In this document: piece after piece, positions 25,885 through 34,552 of the stretch
Numbering within the stretch: the first letter of the stretch is position 1
How the letters are laid out: the number at the start of each line of letters is the position of its first letter
NCBI GenBank assembly: GCA_003134655.1
Contig: PLBY01000035.1
Coordinates: 14,731-66,740 of the forward strand
Reading direction: 5' to 3'
DNA from: Acidobacteriaceae bacterium
Lineage (GTDB): Bacteria; Acidobacteriota; Terriglobia; Terriglobales; Acidobacteriaceae
Length of the DNA stretch: 52,010 nt
The notes under the pieces: model-generated
Seen by the model: the letters and a program-made list of their open reading frames with translations, nothing else
Told to the model about the DNA's origin: nothing
The model's database searches: none
Program-made: the position numbers and the translations under genes

Positions 25885-27900
25885 TTACAAAAGCCGCGCG
25901 AGTTCGGCCTCGGGATCGTGCACAACGTGGGTTAAGAGGTTTGTCCCATACCGGAAGAGTGTCGCCACATTCGTGCGGTACCAGCAACACTCCGTCATCC
26001 TCGGCGATAGTCCGCACAAGAAGCGAAACTTCGATACGGTCTCCGGCGATGTCAAAATTGCCGCCACGAGACGGTGGTTTCCATCCAGGATCGTAAGTGG
26101 TTCGCTTTCGTTGAGACCGATGAGGAGCACAGCGCCCGGGTCGGCATCCTGTCGGAGCCCAGTACCCAGCGCTCCAATCTTCGATAAGAATGCTTTCCCG
26201 GCTTCACCATGGCTGCGAAATGTGCGGAGGCGTTCGGCAATAGCTGTGATGCCGAAATCCCCCCGTGCCAGTTTCCGCCATTGCGCCCGTGGAAAGACTC
26301 GAATCTGGTCTAGGTCTGCCATCCCGATTTCGGCCTCGAACCATTCGGTCCCCTCCGGCAGTTCTTTCCACAACGAAAAATGCCGAATAAACAACAGGGC
26401 ACGTCTCTTTGCATTCTCGTTAGCATCGTCGAGATGCGGTGTCAGCACCAGTCCGCGCAGGGTTTCGTGGTACTCGTCGAATGCGGAATTGCTGAAATCG
26501 GTTCTTAGAAAGTCTGCGATGACCTCGTCCTCTGAAACCCGCCGAATCAACCTGATCGTCTTCGGAAAAATTGCCTCGTGCGCATCCTTTGCGCTGGCCA
26601 TAGAGTGAATCAGGAACGGCACTGCGACAACGACGAGGAGAACCACCATCAGCCCAAGTTGTATCAAAATGACCTGCTGCAGAGACGAATGGAACCTGCA
26701 AATGCCAACGACGACAGCGCCACTGAAGGCCAACTGCACCCAGCTCGTATTGGCGATTTTGTATGACATCTCGTATGCAATGATCACAACGCTAAGCGAG
26801 TACACGACGGTTGTGGCAGCGTACAACGCCAGTAGATAGGGTAGGCCGTGTTTCCCAGCTATTTCGAACTGCGGGCCAAAGAACGTTGTCCAAATCCCAG
26901 CGGGCGCCAGGCGAAGACCAAGAGCCAACGCCGAACCGATAACCAACACCAGCAGGAGTGAAGTCAGCAGAACCCTGTGACCTTTTCTCTCCTCGTCGCG
27001 AGTGCCCGCAACAAGTGGAAACATCGTATTCACGACCGCTGAGGAAAAGGCAAAAATCACTCGCCCCACCAATGCCACAGCAGCGTAGAGGCCTGCCGCC
27101 GTTGAAGGGAAAAAGTGCTTCACCAGCACGATGTCACAATTGTTAATGAGCACCTGGCCCGCAAAAAAGACGATCGCCTGCAGTGCTTCGCGAAACGCAT
27201 CGGGGATGTGGAGATCGTGGGGAACCGCGGCCGCGAGTTTAGGTGCGGCCGCGAGATAGGCTACCGCTACGGCGGCGGCGTTGGCGGCAATCACTCCTGG
27301 AACGCCCAAGCCCAGCATGATGAGCAGGAGAGATCCACCTAGTCGAACCACTCCCTCAAGGACAAGATTGGCTCCGAGACGATTGAAGCCGTAGGCGCCC
27401 TGGATGTAGCCACGCCGCGTTCCCAGCGGAACGTAAAACGCTACTCCAACTGCGAGCAGGACCACGAGCACCGGACTCGGCAAATTGAGGTAGTCCGCGA
27501 TAGATTTCTGAAACAGCAGCAAAACAAGTGCGACGATGATGCCGCACGCCCAAGCGCTCCGGTGAAATCCTCGATAAACTGCGCTTTTCCCCTCGAGAGA
27601 ACTCTGTTGCGCAACCACCTTTGCGGAAACGATTTGAAAGGAAAGCGTGACGGCCGATATCAGGATAAGAAGAGTGTAAACAGCCGTAGCGTGGCCAAAC
27701 GCGGTAGGGCCAAGGAATCGCGCAACCGCAATGTTGTAGGCGAAGTTAATCGCAGTGGCAAGCCCTGAGGCGGAGAGCAATACGAAACTCCCCGACAATA
27801 CGCGGGCTTGGAGAGTCTTCGATTTCGAATTCGAGTCAATCAAATTCTTGGGGCTCCGGCTCGCCAACCAGCGAAACCTGAACGGGGACAACTCCGTCAT
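25885..27900 (-). CDS. Wzx/MATE-type polysaccharide flippase fused to a C-terminal DGNHR domain
   Basis: The protein has 671 residues. Residues 30-455 are a polysaccharide flippase with about 12-14 membrane segments, starting LSGSFVLLSASGLATAINFAYNI and FLGPTAFGHATAVY, the usual opening of Wzx/PelG-like proteins that move lipid-linked glycan or help export it. The last 210 residues are soluble and contain EPLTILDGNHRLVAAIL (residues about 602-618), like the DGNHR/DGHHR phosphate-binding loop of ParB/sulfiredoxin-like domains. This extra domain is not part of known flippases. The ATG at 27900 is chosen because the first membrane region follows soon after; a TTG further upstream is unlikely. 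It is divergent from the GH99-like gene. Confidence 0.82.
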   Translation of the reverse strand: MTELSPFRFRWLASRSPKNLIDSNSKSKTLQARVLSGSFVLLSASGLATAINFAYNIAVARFLGPTAFGHATAVYTLLILISAVTLSFQIVSAKVVAQQSSLEGKSAVYRGFHRSAWACGIIVALVLLLFQKSIADYLNLPSPVLVVLLAVGVAFYVPLGTRRGYIQGAYGFNRLGANLVLEGVVRLGGSLLLIMLGLGVPGVIAANAAAVAVAYLAAAPKLAAAVPHDLHIPDAFREALQAIVFFAGQVLINNCDIVLVKHFFPSTAAGLYAAVALVGRVIFAFSSAVVNTMFPLVAGTRDEERKGHRVLLTSLLLVLVIGSALALGLRLAPAGIWTTFFGPQFEIAGKHGLPYLLALYAATTVVYSLSVVIIAYEMSYKIANTSWVQLAFSGAVVVGICRFHSSLQQVILIQLGLMVVLLVVVAVPFLIHSMASAKDAHEAIFPKTIRLIRRVSEDEVIADFLRTDFSNSAFDEYHETLRGLVLTPHLDDANENAKRRALLFIRHFSLWKELPEGTEWFEAEIGMADLDQIRVFPRAQWRKLARGDFGITAIAERLRTFRSHGEAGKAFLSKIGALGTGLRQDADPGAVLLIGLNESEPLTILDGNHRLVAAILTSPETVSKFRFLCGLSPRMTECCWYRTNVATLFRYGTNLLTHVVHDPEAELARLL

Positions 27901-28076
27901 TGACAAGCGTGGCGCGTGAGAATGCGAAATGCTAAGTGACGGATTCCTACTGGCGTGGCAGCACTTCTGATGCAAAAACTAACGATCAGGCTGCTTGCAG
28001 CCCGGCCCACTCGGCCTTTAATTCCCACCTCGCTACAACCCATGGTGTTTGCGCCGCCTCTAAAGTCCAGAACCTT

Positions 28077-29048
28077 ATGATGAATCGCTATTGGGTGATC
28101 TCTGCGTTGATGTTTCTGCTACTGCAGGGATGCGCCTATCCCGGCCTGCGTCAGGAACTGCGCCGGAGTGTGCCGACTGCCGACGCTTCACCGCGAATTC
28201 TCGCCATCTATGAGCCCTGGTTTGGTCATCCCAGGCACATCAACGTTGGCTATTCCTCGCAGGATCCGGCCGTGATTCGTAAACAGATGGACCAAGCCAA
28301 GGCACTCGGAATTTCCGGGTTCGTGGTGGACTGGTATGGGGATCGCGAGCCTTTTATCGATCGCAGCTACGCTCTGATCCAGACCATCGCGGCCGAAAAG
28401 AACTTTAACGTTGCGATGATGTACGACGAGACCGACGAAGAAGAAGCCGAGGCAACGGACGACGCTTTTGCGGCGTTCAACAAGTTCAATGAAACCTATC
28501 TTTCGCCAAACGCATCTGGTCGTCAGGCCTATCTCACCTACAATGAACGGCCTGTGATCTTCATTTTTCCAAAGGCAGGGCACACTAACTGGAATCGAGT
28601 ACGGGCAGCGACCGACAAATGGGCCCACCCACCCTTGCTTATCTACGAAGATCGATCAAGCTCTTTCACATCTGCGTTCGACGGTTTTTATGCGTGGATC
28701 AATCCCGGGAAAAAGGGATGGGCAGCCGATGGCAGCAACTGGGGGGAGGATTACCTGGGAGATTTCTATCGCAAAATGCAGTCAAAATATCCTGACAAGA
28801 TTGCCGTGGGAGCCGCGTGGACGGGTTTCGATGACAGCAAAGCCTCGTGGGGCCTGAATCGGCACATTTCCCAGCGCTGCGGCGCTACCTTTGCGGATAC
28901 CATGAAGTTATGGCGGCAGTATTACCCCGCTGATCGTCCACTGCCCTTCCTGTTGGTTGAAACCTGGAACGACTACGAAGAGGGCACGGCAATTGAGCGT
29001 GGATTAGCCAAGTGCGAGTCTGGCTCGCAACCGCGACCGGGCCAGTGA
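28077..29048 (+). CDS. GH99/GH71-like glycan hydrolase lipoprotein
   Basis: The protein has 323 residues from ATG 28077 (or 28080). A lipoprotein signal ends FLLLQGC. The mature part resembles the GH99/GH71 (WbsX-like) family: an opening ILAIYEPWFGHPRHINVGYSSQDP, DPAVIRKQMDQAKALGISGFVVDWYG, and the late segment LLVETWNDYEEGTAIE, where the acidic residues and Trp fit a catalytic site. Known relatives cleave alpha-mannosides or act on O-antigen-like glycans. As an envelope lipoprotein inside an export locus, it may trim or release the secreted polymer, as PelA or PgaB do; this is inference. It is the only plus-strand gene between the two minus-strand blocks. Confidence 0.72.
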   Translation: MMNRYWVISALMFLLLQGCAYPGLRQELRRSVPTADASPRILAIYEPWFGHPRHINVGYSSQDPAVIRKQMDQAKALGISGFVVDWYGDREPFIDRSYALIQTIAAEKNFNVAMMYDETDEEEAEATDDAFAAFNKFNETYLSPNASGRQAYLTYNERPVIFIFPKAGHTNWNRVRAATDKWAHPPLLIYEDRSSSFTSAFDGFYAWINPGKKGWAADGSNWGEDYLGDFYRKMQSKYPDKIAVGAAWTGFDDSKASWGLNRHISQRCGATFADTMKLWRQYYPADRPLPFLLVETWNDYEEGTAIERGLAKCESGSQPRPGQ

Positions 29049-29053
29049 AACTT

Positions 29054-30031
29054 CTACGCCACCCGAAATGGCTTTTTTCGATCCCCTACCCGGCGGCCCA
29101 TGTCTACTTGATAGGGATTCTCCCGCGAAGCCTCGTACACCTTGTTGATGATCGAGAGAGGCCGGCTGCGCACCTCGTCGTACACTCGTCCAAGATATTC
29201 CCCAAGCACACCCACAGACAGGAGCAGGAGTCCGCCCACCAGAAAGACAGCTGCCGCGACACCGTAGCCTAATGGATTCACGGCACTCTTCGAAAAAATG
29301 GTGCATATCGCCAAAATGACAGCCACTGAGACTGCAAATCCCGCTAACCCGAAGCTGAGGCGGAGCGGCTTGTAGCTGAAGCTGGTAATCGCGTCCATCG
29401 CGTACTTGATCCGGCTCAGGAACGTGAGTTTGCCTTCGCCGCCTGCACGGTCCTGCCGGTCGTAGAGAACGACGCCTGTCTTGTAACCAACCCAGGCACG
29501 CAGTCCAGGCAGGTATCGGCTGCCCTCCCGCAGTGAGTTGATCGAGTCGACCGCTTGCCGGTCAAGAAGGCCGAAGATCCCCGCATTGAGTGGAATGGGA
29601 AAATCGGAGAGCGCTCCCAGCAAGCGATAGAAGATCGGAAACAGCTTGGCTAGAATTCGGCGCCGTTCTTGCCGGCTCCTTCTCACGGCGGTGACGACCT
29701 GTGCGCCATTCCGCCAGGCAGCGACCAATTCCGGCACAACCTCTGGCGGGTCCTGGAAATCGCCGTCCATTAAGACAACCGCGTCGCCACTCGCAGTCTG
29801 CAGGCCCGCAGAGATCGCCCCCATGTGCCCCCAGTTACGCGATAGGTCCACCACCACCACGTGTGAATCTTTGGCGTGCAGTTCGGTCAGCAGTTTCAGG
29901 GACGAGTCTGTGGAGCCGTCGTTTACATAGACGACCTCCCAGGCTTCTTCCTTCATGGAGTCCGTGAGAGCCGCATGAAATAGCTCTACGATTTCTTCTT
30001 CATTGAAAATAGGCACCACGACTGAGATCAT
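29054..30031 (-). CDS. GT2 family glycosyltransferase with two C-terminal membrane helices
   Basis: The protein has 325 residues. The GT-A domain opens ISVVVPIFNEEEIVELFH and has the nucleotide/metal motif VLMDGDFQDPPEV. After about residue 225 come two membrane helices (LSFGLAGFAVSVAVILAICT, AAVFLVGGLLLLSVGVLGEY), the layout of DPMS/GtrB-type enzymes that load a sugar onto polyprenyl phosphate. AAGGAG lies 9 nt before the start. It is the last gene of the minus-strand group 34460-29054, 106 bp after the small envelope protein. It converges with the GH99-like gene, whose stop is 5 bp away. Confidence 0.9.
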   Translation of the reverse strand: MISVVVPIFNEEEIVELFHAALTDSMKEEAWEVVYVNDGSTDSSLKLLTELHAKDSHVVVVDLSRNWGHMGAISAGLQTASGDAVVLMDGDFQDPPEVVPELVAAWRNGAQVVTAVRRSRQERRRILAKLFPIFYRLLGALSDFPIPLNAGIFGLLDRQAVDSINSLREGSRYLPGLRAWVGYKTGVVLYDRQDRAGGEGKLTFLSRIKYAMDAITSFSYKPLRLSFGLAGFAVSVAVILAICTIFSKSAVNPLGYGVAAAVFLVGGLLLLSVGVLGEYLGRVYDEVRSRPLSIINKVYEASRENPYQVDMGRRVGDRKKPFRVA

Positions 30032-30137
30032 CTAGCGGCTCCTTGAGTCGGTCCAAAAAACAGAACAGTGCTTGGTCTTCGTGCATGTACAGATTTGCAG
30101 TCGTGAAGAATTCGAGATCGAATTCGAAATAAGCAGA

Positions 30138-30635
30138 TCATTCGGACTCAGCCTGGAAGATGCGCACCTTCCACCGCACTTCGGTCGGCGTCAATACCGC
30201 AACATATCGCGCTCGAACGTGTTGCGTTGTCTGGACCTTTTGGCCATCGAGGATTTGAACGTCGTATTCCACCGTGTCGACCAACTGAATAGAGAGTCCT
30301 TCTGGTGAGTAAAAAACCAGACGAATATCGTGCGCTGTGTCTCGATAGCGTGTATGAATCCCCAACTTTGCTTGCTCCCGAATCGTGTCTGCCAGTTTCT
30401 CTTTGGCGATGCCGGTAAACTCCCGATCGAGCAGATCGACCCGATTCTGTTCGAACGCACCGCTAAAACTGCGCCACGCCTGCAGATAATCACGAATCAC
30501 CGCGGTCTCAGTTTGCTTTTCCAGAGGCCGTGGCCCGACCGAACCCGCAGGTTCAATGCGGACGGCAGGTGGGTCAGAGCCGAGGGCAAACATCGCCACG
30601 AAGAGTGAGCACACGACGAAGATGGGCCGTTTCAT
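30138..30635 (-). CDS. Small exported protein of the exopolysaccharide locus, NTF2-like fold possible
   Basis: The protein has 165 residues with a signal peptide (IFVVCSLFVAMFALGS). The mature part has a helical segment (VIRDYLQAWRSFSGAFEQN) followed by beta strands (HDIRLVFYSPEGLSIQLVDT, VEYDVQILDG, VRARYVAVLTPTEVRWKVRI). This order fits the cone-shaped NTF2-like fold. No catalytic residues are evident. It lies 2 bp downstream of the next gene in the same operon. I infer a periplasmic accessory role; no named family is recognised. Confidence 0.72.
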   Translation of the reverse strand: MKRPIFVVCSLFVAMFALGSDPPAVRIEPAGSVGPRPLEKQTETAVIRDYLQAWRSFSGAFEQNRVDLLDREFTGIAKEKLADTIREQAKLGIHTRYRDTAHDIRLVFYSPEGLSIQLVDTVEYDVQILDGQKVQTTQHVRARYVAVLTPTEVRWKVRIFQAESE

Positions 30636-30637
30636 TG

Positions 30638-31507
30638 CTATTTTTCCCAGCGAATTTCATTCCCTATCAAAACTCCGGTCGCAACCGAGATTTTTGCCCC
30701 GCTGTAGGCTGGCATATCCGTGCGTGCGACCCCTCGTTTGAGGGGGACATCAACCGTGGATTCGCTGCCCTTATAGGTTTCCGTGAAGGTGACAATCGTT
30801 CCATCTGGCAGAGCGTTGCCGCTACAGTCGCGCACCGGCTCCGTTTCCACCGCAAGCCTCTGACCTGACGGCTTAGCGCTCATCCGTAAGTGGCAGGGAC
30901 CGCCTGGAACTTGCTGTATCACGCGTGTGCTGGCAGCATCCCCAACTCGAGCTACAAACTGGGAAGCGCCTTCCTTGGCCGCGGAATTCATCTTTGTCCA
31001 AGCCACGCCATTGTGCGTGAGCGCCGTCCGCGTCTGCACAGCACCGGCAATGCCTGACAACTGAAACGAGACTTGCGCAGGCGTCAGGACCAGGTTCTGA
31101 AAAGTGTCAAAGACGTAAACGACGCCGCTGATGCCCTCGCGCAAGTTGACCGCAAGACGAGACGGCTTAGCGAGAAAGCTCAAAGCCGCCGGTGGACTCG
31201 CAGCGATAACATCGAACGCGCCGTCTTCCGTGGAGGACTCTCCAACCAGCGCGACTAGATAGTGGCCGGCATTGTGTAGATCTCCAGGAGCAAAGAGCGT
31301 CGCTTCTCCTAGTTGCACATTGCGTCGCAGAACCTGCTCCGGCCCCACGATGTAGAGAACCGCTTTGCCACTTCCGCTGCTTTGGACCGAGAACCCGCTA
31401 CCCGCTTCGACAGTTTTGGGCAAGCGCAGGCCGCCGGTTTGCGCCAATGCTAGCGGCATTGCGGCAAGAACCAAACCGCCCAGCAAAAATGTAAATCTGG
31501 ATTTCAT
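30638..31507 (-). CDS. Exported beta-rich protein of the exopolysaccharide locus
   Basis: The protein has 289 residues with a signal peptide (FLLGGLVLAAMPLALAQ). The mature part is nearly all beta strand, with two or three Ig/invasin-like units: GSGFSVQSSGSGKAVLYIVG, then LSFLAKPSRLAVNLREGISG, then LRMSAKPSGQRLAVETEPV and DGTIVTFTETYKG. Two cysteines (in GGPCHLRM and VRDCSGNA) could pair. No enzyme motif is seen. Its start overlaps the stop of the preceding gene by 4 bp, so translation is probably coupled. It is likely a periplasmic scaffold or polymer-binding protein. Confidence 0.75.
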   Translation of the reverse strand: MKSRFTFLLGGLVLAAMPLALAQTGGLRLPKTVEAGSGFSVQSSGSGKAVLYIVGPEQVLRRNVQLGEATLFAPGDLHNAGHYLVALVGESSTEDGAFDVIAASPPAALSFLAKPSRLAVNLREGISGVVYVFDTFQNLVLTPAQVSFQLSGIAGAVQTRTALTHNGVAWTKMNSAAKEGASQFVARVGDAASTRVIQQVPGGPCHLRMSAKPSGQRLAVETEPVRDCSGNALPDGTIVTFTETYKGSESTVDVPLKRGVARTDMPAYSGAKISVATGVLIGNEIRWEK

Positions 31508-32634
31508 TGGAACCGGCCCGAACTGTACGTAGTTGTGATCGCACGCTCACTACTGACTTTGACGGCGATGTCCGCCGGAACAGACATGGCAAAAGCAACC
31601 GGAATCTGGGGCAATAGTGCGCGGTCGACATATTCGTCCGCGACCCATATCAGTTGGCCATTCTTGTCATAGAACGTCCCAAGAACGTGCGCCACACTCA
31701 CGGCCTGACCACTTTGATTGACGAGTTTTCCGATCAGCGACGCTTTGGGCTCCGGGCTCAGGCGCTGATCCTCAATCTCGATGACAGGATCCGCCGAAGC
31801 CGCGATCAAGGTTGACGACGGCTCCATGTGAACACTGTCCACTTCGGATAGCGCTACGTCGTGAAACGCAATGAGAAACGGAGTGACCTGCTTGGGCAAG
31901 AGAACGTGAGAAATCTTGTCGAAGCTGTCTTCTGTCGCGAGCGCGGACCCGTTTTTCGCCAGTAGCGTCGCTCTGACCGTCACAAAGGCGGGGACAACGT
32001 CCTCGTTCAGAAGTTCACCCATGATAACCACTCCTCCGCTGCGGTCCACGGGATGCATATCCACGATACGCACATGCGGTGCTTCTACGTCTTGAGATCC
32101 CCAGTCATCTTCCGCGCCGCGGTAGATCACGTCCCAGCGCAGGTACGTTACAGGGATCACCTGCGGCGGCACTCGAGGTTCTTTCACGATGGGCCACAAC
32201 ACGCCCCAACGGTCCCCATTTCGAACCACTCGCAGGTCGCGTGTGTCCAGGAACGCTCCTACCACGCTCGACCACCGCAATTTGAGCTGAATCTGGGCCT
32301 CGTCGGAGGACGCATGCAAGGGCCGGAGGTCGAAGCTATCGAGAGTCGCGTAAGTGCGAAGGCTAGGGTAGCTTCCCTTCAAATCGCGCACGAACTCCAT
32401 TTCCGTGAATTCGCTCTTGTTGGCGAGACTGGAATACGCGTTTCCCCAAGCCTGGCGGCCGATATCGTCCGCCAGATTCTCGACAGCTGCTTGCGGTGAC
32501 GAAGATGTACGTAACAAACTGGCCCCGGAACCAGCCATGGCTTTCGCGGACGGAACAGGCCAAACCGTACCCACGACGATGAGTGCCACTGTAACCGAGG
32601 CGATGACGATTGCGAGGAGGCGTCCGTTGTTCAT
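31504..32634 (-). CDS. Membrane-anchored periplasmic protein, NTF2-like plus FxLYD-like domains
   Basis: The protein has 376 residues. One N-terminal membrane anchor (LLAIVIASVTVALIVVGTVW) is followed by an NTF2/SnoaL-like part (about 48-150: AVENLADDIGRQAWGNAYSS, then RVVRNGDRWGVLWPI). Two FxLYD-like beta domains come next (about 190-260: VIMGELLNEDVVPAFVTVRA; about 290-365: ASLIGKLVNQSGQAVSV, GTFYDKNGQLI). Such domains mediate binding in the envelope. It overlaps both neighbours by 4 bp, which indicates a tightly coupled operon. The function is inferred from context only. Confidence 0.75.
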   Translation of the reverse strand: MNNGRLLAIVIASVTVALIVVGTVWPVPSAKAMAGSGASLLRTSSSPQAAVENLADDIGRQAWGNAYSSLANKSEFTEMEFVRDLKGSYPSLRTYATLDSFDLRPLHASSDEAQIQLKLRWSSVVGAFLDTRDLRVVRNGDRWGVLWPIVKEPRVPPQVIPVTYLRWDVIYRGAEDDWGSQDVEAPHVRIVDMHPVDRSGGVVIMGELLNEDVVPAFVTVRATLLAKNGSALATEDSFDKISHVLLPKQVTPFLIAFHDVALSEVDSVHMEPSSTLIAASADPVIEIEDQRLSPEPKASLIGKLVNQSGQAVSVAHVLGTFYDKNGQLIWVADEYVDRALLPQIPVAFAMSVPADIAVKVSSERAITTTYSSGRFQ

Positions 32635-34460
32635 GAGGCGACCCTTTCAAGGACGCGATTCTCACGGGCAGTGGACGGTTCAACCACCCGGCGTCTCTGC
32701 CATCGTCTCTCTGGAATCAGCACCACCAAAATCGCGAGAATGCTGCTGCCGATGGGGAGGATGCCCCACAGGAGCCCTTGCCACCGCGGAGGGATCTGTG
32801 GCGCGTTGACTGGAACCGCAGGTGCCACATCCTCTCTGCTCCAGATGGTGATTGTCTTGTCTTCAAGATCATCCACTCTGCGCCAGCCAGCGAAGACCAA
32901 GAGAGGCTCGTAGTATGGGTCTCTTACGAACACCCATTTCAAGCCATAGCGGTCGGCGTGATGAAGCATTGCGCTCAGCGCGTCGATGCCAGGCTTGCCA
33001 AAGTATTTCGAACTGGTGAGCGCTCCTCCGCCGAACTGAGTCAATTCCGGAAGCATGCGGCCGGAATTCCACTCTCCATCGACACTGCTGGCGTCCGTTA
33101 GAACCGCAAGTCGCGAAATCTTGTTGCCAAACCCCAGAGTGACATAGCGATAGCGATCGTGACCGTCTCGATTCAGCCAGGAAGCCACTGTGTCGACCTT
33201 GAAATCTGCGGCATCCGCCGGCCGATAGGTTGACCAGGCCACCGCCAGAGCACAACTCAGTGCTGCCGCCGTGGTTAAACCTGCGACTGCTCGCAACCGA
33301 AATCGGTCGATCAGTTCTGTGGCTAGAAGCCCAACAAAAGGTAGCGCGAGCAGCGTTGCCCAATAGCTGAAACGCTCCATCGTCAGTACGTCAAAGGCTC
33401 GACCCAACACGAGTCGGCCTACGGGTGTGGTTCCCCCGAGTCCCACCAGGAATGCCAGCCAGAAACCGATAAGCAACGGGCGGAGTCGAGTGATCGAGGA
33501 GCCTCGCAACAAGATAAACGGCAGGGCCAGAATCAAGGCTCCGTAAGGGACCACAAAGTAGTTCAGGCCCCACTGGGGACTCAGCAGGTAATTCGCGCGG
33601 CTGGGGTGTGGGATGGGAGTCTGAGTGACGGGATAGTGAATCAGTGCGATCCAGAACGGAAGAAGTACCAACGCAACCGCGGCACCGACAATCAGCACAA
33701 TAATACCGGTGCGCAGAACGAACGCCGGAGCGGAGGTTCGCTCGCCATCTCGCCGGTCCAAGATCACCAGCGCTAGCACCGGCACTGCGAACAAGAAGGA
33801 CCCGAAGAGCAACGTGGCATGATGCGCCGCGGCGGCAGCCACGAAGAGCGCTCCGCCTTTAAGAAACGCACGCCACTTGCCGTGCCGGACCCACTGGAAT
33901 AGGTAAGGCAGGGCGTTCAGGTAAAGAGGCGCCGCAAATGTAGTCGACAACTGCCCTGCGGAATAGACCAAAAAACATTCTGAGCCGAGAAACACGCTCG
34001 CCAGTGCCGCGAATGCGGCCGCGCGCCGGTCTACCCAAAGCAGCGAAAACCGATAAACGCCCAACGCCAGAAGCAAAATAGCGACGAACTGAATCGCCAT
34101 ATATGCCATGTCCAGCCCAAGGACCCACGAGACTAACGCCAGCCACTGCTGCGGCAAAGGAGGATAGGTGGTCTGCGAGAAGCCCGCATACCACTTGGGG
34201 TTCCAGGGTTCGAACCAATTGTGCAGGTAGTGAGATGCGAAGAAGATATGAAAATTCGCGTCGTACGACTTCAGCGGCAACTTCATCAGCAGCAATGGCA
34301 AGTGAACGACAAGAGCCGCCAGAAAGATCATGCTCAACGGTATCGGCCCTGGTGCGGGTGCGACAGACTCAGTTTTCTGCACATCTCCCTTTCGCTTGGT
34401 GGGTCTTGGATTCGAGGCCGTCCATCCGGGTTGTATCGGTAGGGGTGGCCTTCGGGTCAT
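32631..34460 (-). CDS. Large polytopic membrane protein, GT-C-like
   Basis: The protein has 609 residues. About 11-13 membrane segments extend over the first 430 residues, with a periplasmic loop after the first helix containing KSYDANFHIFFASHYLHNWF. An acidic residue there (YDAN) occupies the place of the catalytic Asp of GT-C glycosyltransferases. A soluble domain follows (about 435-560), then a last helix and a short Arg-rich tail. It would take sugar from a polyprenyl-phosphate donor, such as the neighbouring GT2 could make. The start at 34460 is the first ATG with a plausible N-terminus; the frame is open to 34529. It heads the minus-strand operon and is divergent from the TPR-barrel gene. 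Confidence 0.78.
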   Translation of the reverse strand: MTRRPPLPIQPGWTASNPRPTKRKGDVQKTESVAPAPGPIPLSMIFLAALVVHLPLLLMKLPLKSYDANFHIFFASHYLHNWFEPWNPKWYAGFSQTTYPPLPQQWLALVSWVLGLDMAYMAIQFVAILLLALGVYRFSLLWVDRRAAAFAALASVFLGSECFLVYSAGQLSTTFAAPLYLNALPYLFQWVRHGKWRAFLKGGALFVAAAAAHHATLLFGSFLFAVPVLALVILDRRDGERTSAPAFVLRTGIIVLIVGAAVALVLLPFWIALIHYPVTQTPIPHPSRANYLLSPQWGLNYFVVPYGALILALPFILLRGSSITRLRPLLIGFWLAFLVGLGGTTPVGRLVLGRAFDVLTMERFSYWATLLALPFVGLLATELIDRFRLRAVAGLTTAAALSCALAVAWSTYRPADAADFKVDTVASWLNRDGHDRYRYVTLGFGNKISRLAVLTDASSVDGEWNSGRMLPELTQFGGGALTSSKYFGKPGIDALSAMLHHADRYGLKWVFVRDPYYEPLLVFAGWRRVDDLEDKTITIWSREDVAPAVPVNAPQIPPRWQGLLWGILPIGSSILAILVVLIPERRWQRRRVVEPSTARENRVLERVAS

Positions 34461-34552
34461 GTGAGAACGCAAATCCCTAGCCCCTTCCAGCCAACGCAGA
34501 AGGCCTTTTGCGAATCGAAGACCTTGCAAGCAACTGATCCGGTGGTAACACT
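34461..34552. promoter_or_regulatory. Divergent promoter region of the exopolysaccharide locus
   Basis: Only 92 bp separate the starts of the GT-C-like gene (minus) and the TPR-barrel gene (plus), so both operons must be driven from here and could be controlled by one factor. I do not see a clear palindrome or CRP-type box in it, and I cannot assign -35/-10 elements with confidence. Confidence 0.5.
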
